Positions 40,233 to 47,782 of a DNA stretch of 48,771 nucleotides are shown piece after piece. The translations under genes and the position numbers were made by a program. Position 1 is the first letter of the stretch, and the number at the start of each line of letters is the position of its first letter. The DNA is taken from contig JBBAAC010000002.1 in NCBI GenBank assembly GCA_041658465.1, forward strand, positions 1 to 48,771, given 5' to 3'. Origin of the DNA: JAJZQH01 sp041658465. Lineage in GTDB: Bacteria; UBA10199; 2-02-FULL-44-16; JAAZCA01. The notes below the pieces were generated by a model. That model saw only the letters and a program-made list of their open reading frames with translations, was not told the origin of the DNA and made no database searches.

Positions 40233-40596
40233 GTTTGCTCTCCCCCTTGATGCCTGCGATCAGTTCGTCCACCCGTTCGCTGATGTCTATGGATTCGTCG
40301 TAGAAAAATTCAAGTTCAGGCGTGAATTTTAGGGAGAGGGACTGAGCGATCAGGCGTCTGAGAAAGCCGGCCGCACTCTTGAATCCTCCCGCCGCGCGTT
40401 CCTTCGTTTCGGCGGAGGAATGGATAGAATGGTAGTAGATGCGCGCGATGCGCAGATCCTTTGTCACATGGACGCGAGTGACCGAGACCCCCAGAAGCCT
40501 GGGATCGGAAATGTCGTTAACGACGGACTCGGCGACGAGCTGATAGATGCCGTCTGCAACGCGCTCCGAGCGATCATAAGGGAGGTGTCTGGTCAT
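40225..40596 (-). CDS. rbfA: Ribosome-binding factor A
   Basis: A 123-residue KH-fold protein needed for 16S 5'-end maturation and 30S assembly. RSERVADGIYQLVAESVVND, ISDPRLLGVSVTRVHVTKDL and LKFTPELEFFYDESID are typical. The ATG overlaps the stop of the preceding DUF503 gene as ATGA, and its own end overlaps nrnA, so three genes in a row are translationally coupled. Confidence 0.95.
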   Translation of the reverse strand: MTRHLPYDRSERVADGIYQLVAESVVNDISDPRLLGVSVTRVHVTKDLRIARIYYHSIHSSAETKERAAGGFKSAAGFLRRLIAQSLSLKFTPELEFFYDESIDISERVDELIAGIKGESKHE

Positions 40597-40880
40597 ATAT
40601 TAATGATCTCTGTGTATCGATCGATGAGGCCTACAGGGCCCTGATCCTCGATGAAGGTCGTGGCGCGCTCGATTATCCCCTCTATGATGCGCCTGTCGTT
40701 GCCAACCACCGCAAACCCCAGCTCTGCCCGCTGCCAGAGGTCCTGGTTGCCTACCTCGGCGACAGCGATGCCGAACTGATTCGCGGTGCGGTCCTTCAGC
40801 CTGCGCAGCACCTGCCGCTTCTCTTTGAGAGAGTGGCATCCGTCGATCCGGAGATCCAATTTACAGATACCTACGATCAT
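40593..40880 (-). CDS. DUF503 family protein (YlxP-like)
   Basis: A 95-residue protein of the DUF503 family, found between infB and rbfA in many bacteria. MIVGICKLDLRIDGCHSLKE, then KRQVLRRLKDRTANQFGIAV and a compact ferredoxin-like fold pattern. The molecular function is not known to me; the location suggests ribosome assembly. The start codon follows directly after the repeat array (AATCACTG), so no ribosome binding site is visible and expression may depend on coupling across or within the array. Confidence 0.88.
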   Translation of the reverse strand: MIVGICKLDLRIDGCHSLKEKRQVLRRLKDRTANQFGIAVAEVGNQDLWQRAELGFAVVGNDRRIIEGIIERATTFIEDQGPVGLIDRYTEIINI

Positions 40881-40993
40881 CAGTGATTAGTGATTGGTGA
40901 TTTGTAATTGGTGATTGGTGGTAAATGGCAAGTGTCAGAAACATATGCGGCCGAGTCATTCACACCAGTCACCAATCACTAGTCACTAATCAC
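40881..40993. repeat. TGATTAGTGATTGG-type inverted array between infB and DUF503
   Basis: The left half is CAGTGATTAGTGATTGGTGA with further TTTGTAATTGGTGATTGGTG steps; the right half mirrors it (ACACCAGTCACCAATCACTA, then GTCACTAATCACTA). It begins directly at the DUF503 start codon and ends in the infB stop codon TAG (40993-40995), so it occupies the gap completely. It belongs to the same family as 21353-21442 and 24563-24657. Confidence 0.88.
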
Positions 40994-43428
40994 TATGCAA
41001 GTTTTGCAGCCTTTGATTCAATGACAAAGGCCTCGATCACGTCGCCCGTCTTGACGTCGTTGTAGCCGTCCAGACCCATGCCGCATTCGTAACCCTCTGC
41101 GACCTCGCGCACGTCGTCCTTGAAGCGCTTGAGAGAAGCAAGCTTCCCTTCGAACACGACGACGGAATCGCGAATAAGCCTGACGCGCGACGAGCGGAAG
41201 ATCTTGCCAGAAGCCACCTGGCAGCCCGCTATGCTGCCGACCTTGGAGATGCGGAATACCTCCTTGACCTCCGCGCGGCCCTGTGTGACCTCCCGGAGCT
41301 CCGGCGCCAGCAATCCCTCCATTGCCTTGCGTACCTCGTCGATCATCTCGTAGATGATTCTGTAGCTTCGAATCTCGATATTCTCGCGCTCCGCAGCCGC
41401 CCTCGCCATACCGTCGGCGACGACGTTGAAGCCGAGCACAACGGCATCCGAAGCGGATGCGAGCATGACGTCGCTCTCCGTGATGCCGCCCACGCCCGTG
41501 AGCAGGATCCTGAGCGAGACCTGGTCAGTGGAGAGCTTAGTGAGCGCGTCCGACACCGCCTCGAGGGAGCCATGCACGTCTGCCTTGAGGATGACGGCCA
41601 GCTCCTTCTGCTCGCCCTCTGCCAGATGCATTGCGAGGTCCTCGAGCGACGCGTGAACCGGCCGCACGAGTTCCCGGTCGCGCATCTTCATGCGGCGCTG
41701 CTCTGCGACGAGCCGTGCCCCGCGCTCGTCCGTCACGCCGATCATCTCGTCGCCGGCGGAAGGCACTCCGGAGAGACCATGTATTTCTACCGGTTTGGAG
41801 GGAAGCGCTTCCCTGATCGGCTTCCCCTCTGCGTCGAGCATCGCGCGGACCTTGCCGTCGTAGGGACCGCAGACCACATACGAGCCGACCTTGAGCGTGC
41901 CCTCCTGAACGAGCACCGTGGCGACCGGGCCGCGTCCCTTGTCGAGCGACGCCTCCACGACAACGCCCTTAGGCCTGATCGTCGGGTCCGCCTTCAGCTC
42001 GAGCATCTCGGACTGTATGAGTATCATGTCCAGGAGCTGATCGATCCCCACCTTTGTCTTTGCGGATGTGTTCACGCAGATCACGTCCCCGCCCCACTCC
42101 TCAGGGACCAGGCCGTGCTCAGTGAGCGACTGCTTTACGCGGTCCGGCTGCGCCTCGGGCCTGTCGATCTTGTTGATAGCGACGATGATCGGCACGCCAG
42201 CGGCCTTTGCATGCGATATCGCCTCAACCGTCTGCGGCATGATGCCGTCGTCCGCGGCCACGACGAGCACTACGATGTCGGTCACCTGCGCGCCTCGCGC
42301 GCGCATTGTGGTGAAGGCCTCGTGGCCCGGAGTGTCGAGGAACGTTATCATTCCCTTGGGGTGCTTCACCTCGTACGCGCCGATGTGCTGGGTGATTCCG
42401 CCTGCCTCGCCCTCCGCGACTTTGCTCTTTCGGATCACGTCGAGGATCGACGTCTTGCCGTGATCGACGTGCCCCATGACGGTGACGACGGGGGCGCGAT
42501 GCTCCAGATTTGCAGCGGAGGCGTGGGCCTCAGGCTCCACCAGCACATCCTCTTCCTTGAAGGCGGTGTGCTCGATGCTGAAGCCGAAATCAGTTGCGAT
42601 GAGCGATGCAGTGTCCACGTCTATCTGCTGGTTCACTGTGACCATGACGTTCAGCGCCATGAGCTTTTTTATGATGTCGGACGCCTTCACGCCGATCGCC
42701 TGCGAGAGCAACGCGACCGTGATGTTCTCCTCAACGCGGATGACCTTCTTGATCGCCTTGGGTTCCGTGATCTGCGTCTGCTTGAACTCCTTGCGAACAG
42801 TTGTCTTTCTGCGCTTCGCTGCCGGGCCAGGCTGGAACACGCGGTCCGCGACAGCCGGCGCTGCGACCTCGACGACCTCTTTCTCTTCCTCACCATGGGG
42901 ACCGATGAACTGCTTGAGTCCGCCGGCACGCTGTATCGCCTCCATCTCGAGTTCGTCGCGATCCTTGCGCTTGCGGGGCCCTTTCTTGAGACGATCCTTC
43001 CAGTCATCCTTGACGCCGCGCACGGCACCGGGCGCTGCGGAGAGATCGATGTAGCCCACGACTCCTATGCGGCGCTCCGCCTCGCTCGGCGCTGCAAGCT
43101 GTGGACCGACCGTCGCCCTGGCGTCGGGCCCCTGCGCCGCAGCCGTTGCAGCGGCCTGTGCCGCCTGCGCCGGCGTAGGCGCCGGCTTTGCTTCCTGCAC
43201 TGGAGCCGGGGCCTTGGCCGAAACCTCCGTCGGCTCCGGTGCAGCGACCGCTGCCGGGGTCTCCACTGCGGATTCGGGCGTGCCTTCCTGAGCCGCTTCA
43301 ACCTGAATTTCCGCCTCAGGAGGCGTCTCGACTTTTATTGCGCGGCGGCGGATCAGCGTCGGTTTTATACGCCTCTCCACAACGTCGGCTGATGGCTCGG
43401 CATGTTCTTTGTTCGTCTCCACTACCAT
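40993..43428 (-). CDS. infB: Translation initiation factor IF-2
   Basis: GTPase that delivers initiator tRNA to the 30S subunit, 811 residues. The N-terminal 200 residues are Ala/Pro/Glu-rich and low in order (APAPVQEAKPAPTPAQAAQA). Then come an IF2_N-type segment (EENITVALLSQAIGVKASDI), the G domain with P-loop VTVMGHVDHGKTSILD, DTPGHEAF, and NKID, and domains II, III and IV to GYECGMGLDGYNDVKTGDVI. AAGGAAGGGG precedes the ATG at 43428. It follows nusA by 35 bases in the rimP-nusA-infB operon. The stop lies in the repeat array. Confidence 0.97.
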   Translation of the reverse strand: MVVETNKEHAEPSADVVERRIKPTLIRRRAIKVETPPEAEIQVEAAQEGTPESAVETPAAVAAPEPTEVSAKAPAPVQEAKPAPTPAQAAQAAATAAAQGPDARATVGPQLAAPSEAERRIGVVGYIDLSAAPGAVRGVKDDWKDRLKKGPRKRKDRDELEMEAIQRAGGLKQFIGPHGEEEKEVVEVAAPAVADRVFQPGPAAKRRKTTVRKEFKQTQITEPKAIKKVIRVEENITVALLSQAIGVKASDIIKKLMALNVMVTVNQQIDVDTASLIATDFGFSIEHTAFKEEDVLVEPEAHASAANLEHRAPVVTVMGHVDHGKTSILDVIRKSKVAEGEAGGITQHIGAYEVKHPKGMITFLDTPGHEAFTTMRARGAQVTDIVVLVVAADDGIMPQTVEAISHAKAAGVPIIVAINKIDRPEAQPDRVKQSLTEHGLVPEEWGGDVICVNTSAKTKVGIDQLLDMILIQSEMLELKADPTIRPKGVVVEASLDKGRGPVATVLVQEGTLKVGSYVVCGPYDGKVRAMLDAEGKPIREALPSKPVEIHGLSGVPSAGDEMIGVTDERGARLVAEQRRMKMRDRELVRPVHASLEDLAMHLAEGEQKELAVILKADVHGSLEAVSDALTKLSTDQVSLRILLTGVGGITESDVMLASASDAVVLGFNVVADGMARAAAERENIEIRSYRIIYEMIDEVRKAMEGLLAPELREVTQGRAEVKEVFRISKVGSIAGCQVASGKIFRSSRVRLIRDSVVVFEGKLASLKRFKDDVREVAEGYECGMGLDGYNDVKTGDVIEAFVIESKAAKLA

Positions 43429-43463
43429 GAACCCCTTCCTTTCGACTGCGCTGCCAGCGTGAC

Positions 43464-44939
43464 CTACTCTGTTTCCTCTTCCTCTCCCTCAGGCGCGTCT
43501 GCGACTTCCGCGGGCACGTCCCCGGCAGAGGCCTCCGCAGCAGCGGCGGCCTCCGCAGCAACCGCTGCGGCAGCCAGAGCCTCTTTTTCCGCGGCTTCAG
43601 CTGCAATCGCGCGCGCCGCCGCCTCCTCCGCGTCCTTCCGGGCGCGCTCTTCCTCTTCCAGCTTAATGATCTCTCCGATGAGCGTCTGGGTCGAAAGCCC
43701 CTTCTCCATCGCCGCCTTTGCCTTTGCGTAGAGGCCTTCCAGAGCCTCTCCTCCCACTCCGGGTACCTGCTTGAAGTCGTCTATCTCGGAGCTGGCGATA
43801 TCCTCGAAGCTCCGGAACGTATGCGAATATAGGATCATAGCCGAGCTGTCGTCGATGCCCAGGATCTCGGAGAGGACCTTTCGCGCCCTCGCCGCAACCT
43901 GCTCGATGCGCGTCTCGCTGTAGACATCGATGTTCCAGCCGGTGAGCTGGGCGGCGAGCCGCACGTTCTGGCCGCGGCGACCGATGGCGAGCGAGAGCTG
44001 GTCATCCGGCACGACGACTTCCATCGCGCGCTCGCGATCGCGGATGATTACCTTCACGACCTCGGCGGGTGCCAGCGCATTGCAGACGAACCGCGCCGGC
44101 TCGTTGTCCCACGCCACGATGTCGATCTTCTCGCCCTTGAGTTCGTTGACCACGCTCTGTACTCGCGAACCCTTGATGCCCACGCACGCGCCGACCGGAT
44201 CCACATCCGAATCGCGCGAGACCACGGCGATCTTCGAGCGCACGCCCGGCTCGCGGGCCGCCGCGCGGATCTCCACGATGCCCTCCGCGATCTCGGGAAC
44301 TTCCATGGTGAAGAGCCCGATGAGCAGCCCGATGTTGCGCCTGGAGAGGATTACGGCCGGCCCCTTGCCCTCCTTGTCTATCCGGAGGAAAAAGCCCTGG
44401 AGCCTCTCCCCAGCACGATAGCTCTCCGTCGGCACCTGCTCCTGCTTCGGAACCGCGGCCTCGGTACGGCCCAGGTCCACGACCATATCGCCCTTTTCAA
44501 AGCGGCGGACGATGCCGGTGATGAGCTCCCCGAGCCTCCCCTTGTACTCCTCGAAGATGATGTTGCGCTCCGCCTCGCGCACTTTTTGGATGATCACCTG
44601 TTTCGCGGTCTGCGCCGCAATGCGACCGAATACGGAGGGATCCATCTTCACGCCGAGGCTGTCGCCCGGCTCCGCATCAGGGTCCAGCTCGTGGGCCTCT
44701 TCCAGGCCCATCTGCATGTTAGGGTCCTCGACGTTTTCGACGGCGGTCTTGAACTGGAAGAGCTCGATCTCGCCGTTCTCGTCGTTGAAATGCGCCTCGA
44801 GCTCACCCAGGTGACCCCACTTCTTGCGCGCTGCAGTGAGGAATGCGGTTTCGATTGCCTCGATGAGCATCCCGCGCGGGATGCCTTTGTCTTTGCTCAC
44901 CTGATCGAGCACGCGCCCAAGATCCTGAAACATAGCCAT
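43464..44939 (-). CDS. nusA: Transcription termination/antitermination factor NusA
   Basis: Binds RNA polymerase and modulates pausing, termination and antitermination. The 491 residues comprise the N-terminal polymerase-binding domain (from MFQDLGRVLDQVSKDKGIPR), S1 (GELITGIVRRFEKGDMVVDL), KH1 and KH2 (PVGACVGIKGSRVQSVVNEL and LSLAIGRRGQNVRLAAQLTG), and one helix-hairpin-helix region (FKQVPGVGGEALEGLYAKAK). The last 75 residues are an Ala/Glu-rich tail (AEKEALAAAAVAAEAAAAAE). GAGGAGAG lies four bases before the ATG at 44939. Confidence 0.96.
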   Translation of the reverse strand: MAMFQDLGRVLDQVSKDKGIPRGMLIEAIETAFLTAARKKWGHLGELEAHFNDENGEIELFQFKTAVENVEDPNMQMGLEEAHELDPDAEPGDSLGVKMDPSVFGRIAAQTAKQVIIQKVREAERNIIFEEYKGRLGELITGIVRRFEKGDMVVDLGRTEAAVPKQEQVPTESYRAGERLQGFFLRIDKEGKGPAVILSRRNIGLLIGLFTMEVPEIAEGIVEIRAAAREPGVRSKIAVVSRDSDVDPVGACVGIKGSRVQSVVNELKGEKIDIVAWDNEPARFVCNALAPAEVVKVIIRDRERAMEVVVPDDQLSLAIGRRGQNVRLAAQLTGWNIDVYSETRIEQVAARARKVLSEILGIDDSSAMILYSHTFRSFEDIASSEIDDFKQVPGVGGEALEGLYAKAKAAMEKGLSTQTLIGEIIKLEEEERARKDAEEAAARAIAAEAAEKEALAAAAVAAEAAAAAEASAGDVPAEVADAPEGEEEETE

Positions 44940-44952
44940 GAGACTCTCCTCC

Positions 44953-45444
44953 TCAGTTTGACTTTCCTTTTGGCAGGAGCTCTTCCGGCTCCAGCCGAGC
45001 CTTCTCAATCGCGTCGATAGGAACCTGATAACGATCCCCGTCAATGATTATCGTGATGGCGCCGCCCTCAACCCGCTCCAGTATGCCCTTGAAATTGCTG
45101 CGGCCGTCTATCGGCTCGGCCGTCCTTACCCTCACCCGCATACCCGCGTATTTCTCAAAATCAGCGGGGCGGCGGAGCGGCCTGAATATCCCCGGGGAGC
45201 TGACCTCAAGGTCGTAGCGCACGGGAACCACATCCTCGACTGCTACGAGGTCCTCGATCGAGTGGGAGGCTCGCACGCAATCGTCTATCGTGACCCCGCC
45301 CTCCCTGTCGATAAAAAGCCTCAACACCCATCGCCCTGAATCAAACACGATCTCCCGCTCGATCAGATCGTACCCGAGGTTGGCGAGCACCGGCGCCACC
45401 AGACCTTCGACTTTCGCAAGGATCTCTTTCCGATCAATAGTCAT
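44953..45444 (-). CDS. rimP: Ribosome maturation factor RimP
   Basis: A 163-residue 30S maturation factor, first gene of rimP-nusA-infB. Visible are an N-terminal alpha/beta domain (LVAPVLANLGYDLIEREIVF, LRLFIDREGGVTIDDCVRAS), the family motif YDLEVSSPGIFRPLRRPADF, and a C-terminal SH3-like domain (GRSNFKGILERVEGGAITII). The ATG at 45444 is chosen because the family starts there; an upstream ATG adds seven basic residues. A terminator-like hairpin lies about 45 bases before the start. Confidence 0.93.
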   Translation of the reverse strand: MTIDRKEILAKVEGLVAPVLANLGYDLIEREIVFDSGRWVLRLFIDREGGVTIDDCVRASHSIEDLVAVEDVVPVRYDLEVSSPGIFRPLRRPADFEKYAGMRVRVRTAEPIDGRSNFKGILERVEGGAITIIIDGDRYQVPIDAIEKARLEPEELLPKGKSN

Positions 45445-45489
45445 GCGTCTCGATCTTCGCAGCAAAGCCCTAAACTCAAGCCTGCCAAC

Positions 45490-45518
45490 AAAAAATGGGC
45501 ACCACCTGCGGGCCCATT
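45490..45518 (-). terminator. Attenuator-like hairpin in the rimP leader
   Basis: AATGGGC (45494-45500) pairs with GCCCATT (45512-45518). On the minus strand the stem runs directly into a T-run (45490-45495) and lies upstream of rimP in its sense direction. Either it ends a short leader transcript or it attenuates the operon; NusA encoded downstream acts on such hairpins. Confidence 0.6.
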
Positions 45519-45552
45519 ACCGTACAACTCGCACCACTGAAAGCGAGCGGGA

Positions 45553-45580
45553 GTATATATAAAACCCCTTGGTGCGCAAG
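45553..45580 (-). promoter_or_regulatory. Possible promoter of the rimP-nusA-infB operon
   Basis: On the minus strand TTGCGC (45575-45580) is followed after 16 bases by TATACT (45553-45558), a good -10 with a poor -35. Transcription would start near 45545 and pass through the hairpin at 45490-45518 before rimP. A strongly AT-rich block lies directly upstream, which could act as an UP element. Confidence 0.35.
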
Positions 45581-45591
45581 GCTATTTTTGC

Positions 45592-45827
45592 CAAGCGACA
45601 AGTTTTTCTATTTCACTTGATGCAATATGGATCGCGATCTAAGTGATGATAATTAATTAATAAATAAACAGCATCTGAACACGACATATAAATCACATTA
45701 AATAACTGCGCTTATCCCCCTGATTTTACAAATTTAATTATATTGTCGCAAGCCGCGTGTTGGTATTTTGAATAATATTTGTATTTGTATTTTATTATAT
45801 ATTAGAAAATACAATACAACATATTAT
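45592..45827. other. AT-rich gene-free block
   Basis: About 235 bases of unusually AT-rich DNA (for example GATAATTAATTAATAAATAA) in an otherwise GC-rich window, without a reading frame. It separates the conserved translation operon from the surface-protein cluster. It contains the AT-only hairpin at 45779-45819. It may be an upstream promoter region, an island boundary, or both. Confidence 0.6.
45779..45819 (-). terminator. AT-only hairpin after the lamin-tail lipoprotein gene
   Basis: TTGTATTTGTATTTT (45779-45793) pairs with AAAATACAATACAA (45806-45819) with one bulged base and a 12-base loop. It lies about nine bases past the stop of the minus-strand gene at 45828. It is weak thermodynamically because it has few GC pairs, so the terminator role is tentative. 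Confidence 0.4.
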
Positions 45828-46928
45828 TTAGAGCGTACCTGGAGAGGGTTTTTGGAGCACTACAAAATCTGAGACATTGTCGTCGGTATCCAGGCCGCCA
45901 TTTCGCGAGAGGCTTTGGCCTGCGCCCGTCTTCGTGGCAGGCGTCCCTTCGAAGCATGGCTTGCCGTTCGAGGCGGGAGTGACGATTGGCGTGCCGTAAC
46001 CCATTGCGTCGAGGACCGCCTCCTTCTCATCCAATAGCTGCACGCAGTCCGGGCTGTTGTGCGGATCAAAGTTCTCTATGAGATCCGCGCCTGAGACGTT
46101 GCTCGTCCCGGGCGCCCCTGTCTTGGCATCAGCGATCAGAAATATGCCGTCGTCCGGAATCAATGTGCCGTCGGGAATGGCGACCGTCTCAGTGGCCTTG
46201 CCGTCCGCCCCGTTTATGAAGACGACCTTGTATCCAGATAAATCCCCGCCTGCATCCCCATAGAGCTCGATGAAGAGATCGCCTTCCGTGTCGCTGCCTG
46301 CAGCATCATACATGAGTTCGTTGATCACGAGCGCCTCGGGACGAGCAGGCCCGGTCGCGCTCCCGCTGCCGCCCGTGTTGCCGGCCGTCTCGCTGTCACC
46401 CCCGGCCGAATCGCCCGATGTCCCGCTTCCTGCCGCGCCGTTCTCCGCGATGCCTTCTACTGTAAAGGAGCTGGTAAAGGGTCTGGGCGACATTCCAGGC
46501 CTCTGGTTCAGGGGCAGGCCCTCCAGGCTCATGATCTTTCCCGTGGCAACGACAAGATAAGTTGCGCCAGGCTCGTACGCCTCGCCCGCGCGAAATGAGA
46601 CCGAGCCTCCGTCCGCCCTGAACTCGTAGACGCCATCGATGCCCTTTGCATCCCCATCCTCGATATCAGATGCAATCTCCTCGTGCGTCTTTCCTTCCTC
46701 AACTACCTTCATAATGGCAAGCGTCGATGAATCCACAGTGGAGGGATTGAGCGCCTTGGAAAACGCAAGCTCAACGACCGCATCGGCGGAGACCGCATCC
46801 CCTTCTGCCGGCTTCACGGAGACGACCTTCGGCTGTCCGCCGAGCAGCGAGTCGAAACCGGACAGATCGAGCGGGCCGCAACCGCTCATGGACAGGATTA
46901 TGAATATACATATGCCGACTCTTCTCAT
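45828..46928 (-). CDS. Lipoprotein with Ig-like (Big_5) and lamin-tail (LTD) domains
   Basis: A 366-residue predicted lipoprotein. The signal peptide MRRVGICIFIILSMSGC ends in the lipobox MSGC. Residues about 35-155 look like a bacterial Ig-like Big_5 domain (VVSVKPAEGDAVSADAVVEL, LAFSKALNPSTVDSSTL, YLVVATGKI), followed by a Gly/Ser/Thr linker (about 160-190) and a lamin-tail domain (LVINELMYDAAGSDTEGDLF, IELYGDAGGDLSGYKVVFI, then CVQLLDEKEAVLDAMGYG). LTD domains occur in many surface proteins and exported nucleases. The ATG overlaps the stop of the upstream gene by four bases. Confidence 0.85.
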   Translation of the reverse strand: MRRVGICIFIILSMSGCGPLDLSGFDSLLGGQPKVVSVKPAEGDAVSADAVVELAFSKALNPSTVDSSTLAIMKVVEEGKTHEEIASDIEDGDAKGIDGVYEFRADGGSVSFRAGEAYEPGATYLVVATGKIMSLEGLPLNQRPGMSPRPFTSSFTVEGIAENGAAGSGTSGDSAGGDSETAGNTGGSGSATGPARPEALVINELMYDAAGSDTEGDLFIELYGDAGGDLSGYKVVFINGADGKATETVAIPDGTLIPDDGIFLIADAKTGAPGTSNVSGADLIENFDPHNSPDCVQLLDEKEAVLDAMGYGTPIVTPASNGKPCFEGTPATKTGAGQSLSRNGGLDTDDNVSDFVVLQKPSPGTL

Positions 46929-47662
46929 CGCGAGCCCTCCTTCTTAGTAATCATAGACGTTTCGCATATAGGGCCTTGAAGCTGGCCACTGAACCAGCCG
47001 CCCGTGAACGCGTCCAGTTCCGCGACAGACTCCTCGCAGACAACCCTTCTAAGGAAGAGTTCGTGCATGGCCTTGTCCTGTCGAGGATTCAATCGAACCA
47101 GCCCGGCGAGTAGCGCGAGCTCGGCCGGGGTGCTTTCTATCGCATAATATCGTTTATTTACCTCCGCGATGAGCGCGTTGCGCTCGCGAGCGATGTTGCG
47201 CGCCTCCGCGGATGCAGCGAGCACGTCGGTGTTGAATACCGCGTCGCGAAGCTCCCATATCGCACGTACGCCAAAGCTGTTGTCCGCGGTCTGGTTGCTG
47301 GAGAACGCGCCGTCTTCAGGCCCCACGACAACGCCGCTCGACCCGACATAGACATTATCGTTCACGTTTACGTTCACGTAATTGCGCAATCGACGACCGT
47401 ATTCGAGCTGCAACCGCGGGACATAAGCCGCGAGGCGCGCTCGCTTCTTCCACTTCGCGGCCTCGCCGAGGTCGATGCGCGCGTAATCGATCGCCCGCTG
47501 CTGCACCTCGATGACAGGGGGGAGCACAGGTTCGATGGGCTTATCCTTGGCCGCTGGACCGTGCACAAAGGACATGGCGACCGCAAGCGCTATCCCAATA
47601 AGATGCATGCCGGCATAATTAGCAATTTGCGTGCCAAGAAATTTCCTCGCAATTTCGCTCAT
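46925..47662 (-). CDS. Exported protein of unknown function, helical, TolC-like in parts
   Basis: A 245-residue protein. A hydrophobic stretch (MHLIGIALAVAMSFVHGPAA) at residues 19-38 looks like a signal peptide; a shorter protein from Met19 (47608) is possible, but the ATG at 47662 has GAGGG at a good distance. The mature part has a long amphipathic helix region (VIEVQQRAIDYARIDLGEAA, SAEARNIARERNALIAEVNK) that recalls outer-membrane efflux proteins, an odd Asn/Val patch (YVNVNVNDNVYVG), and two cysteines near the end (RRVVCEESVAELDAFTGGWF). No family recognised. It is coupled to the LTD lipoprotein gene. Confidence 0.7.
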   Translation of the reverse strand: MSEIARKFLGTQIANYAGMHLIGIALAVAMSFVHGPAAKDKPIEPVLPPVIEVQQRAIDYARIDLGEAAKWKKRARLAAYVPRLQLEYGRRLRNYVNVNVNDNVYVGSSGVVVGPEDGAFSSNQTADNSFGVRAIWELRDAVFNTDVLAASAEARNIARERNALIAEVNKRYYAIESTPAELALLAGLVRLNPRQDKAMHELFLRRVVCEESVAELDAFTGGWFSGQLQGPICETSMITKKEGSR

Positions 47663-47782
47663 CCGCCCTCTTCAGCTGCAGCGAATTCGAGCAGTGAGTT
47701 ATGATTTTCGGCACCTGCGTCTCTCTGCCATCCTGAAAGGCAAAGGCTTTTTATTGGCACGCATCCTGCTGTGTATCCCCGC

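Noticed and set aside
41572..43392. A 606-codon open frame on the plus strand opposite infB
   Set aside because: It is the complementary shadow of a GC-rich, strongly biased gene. Its translation is rich in Arg, Leu, His and Asp without family motifs, and infB accounts fully for the region.
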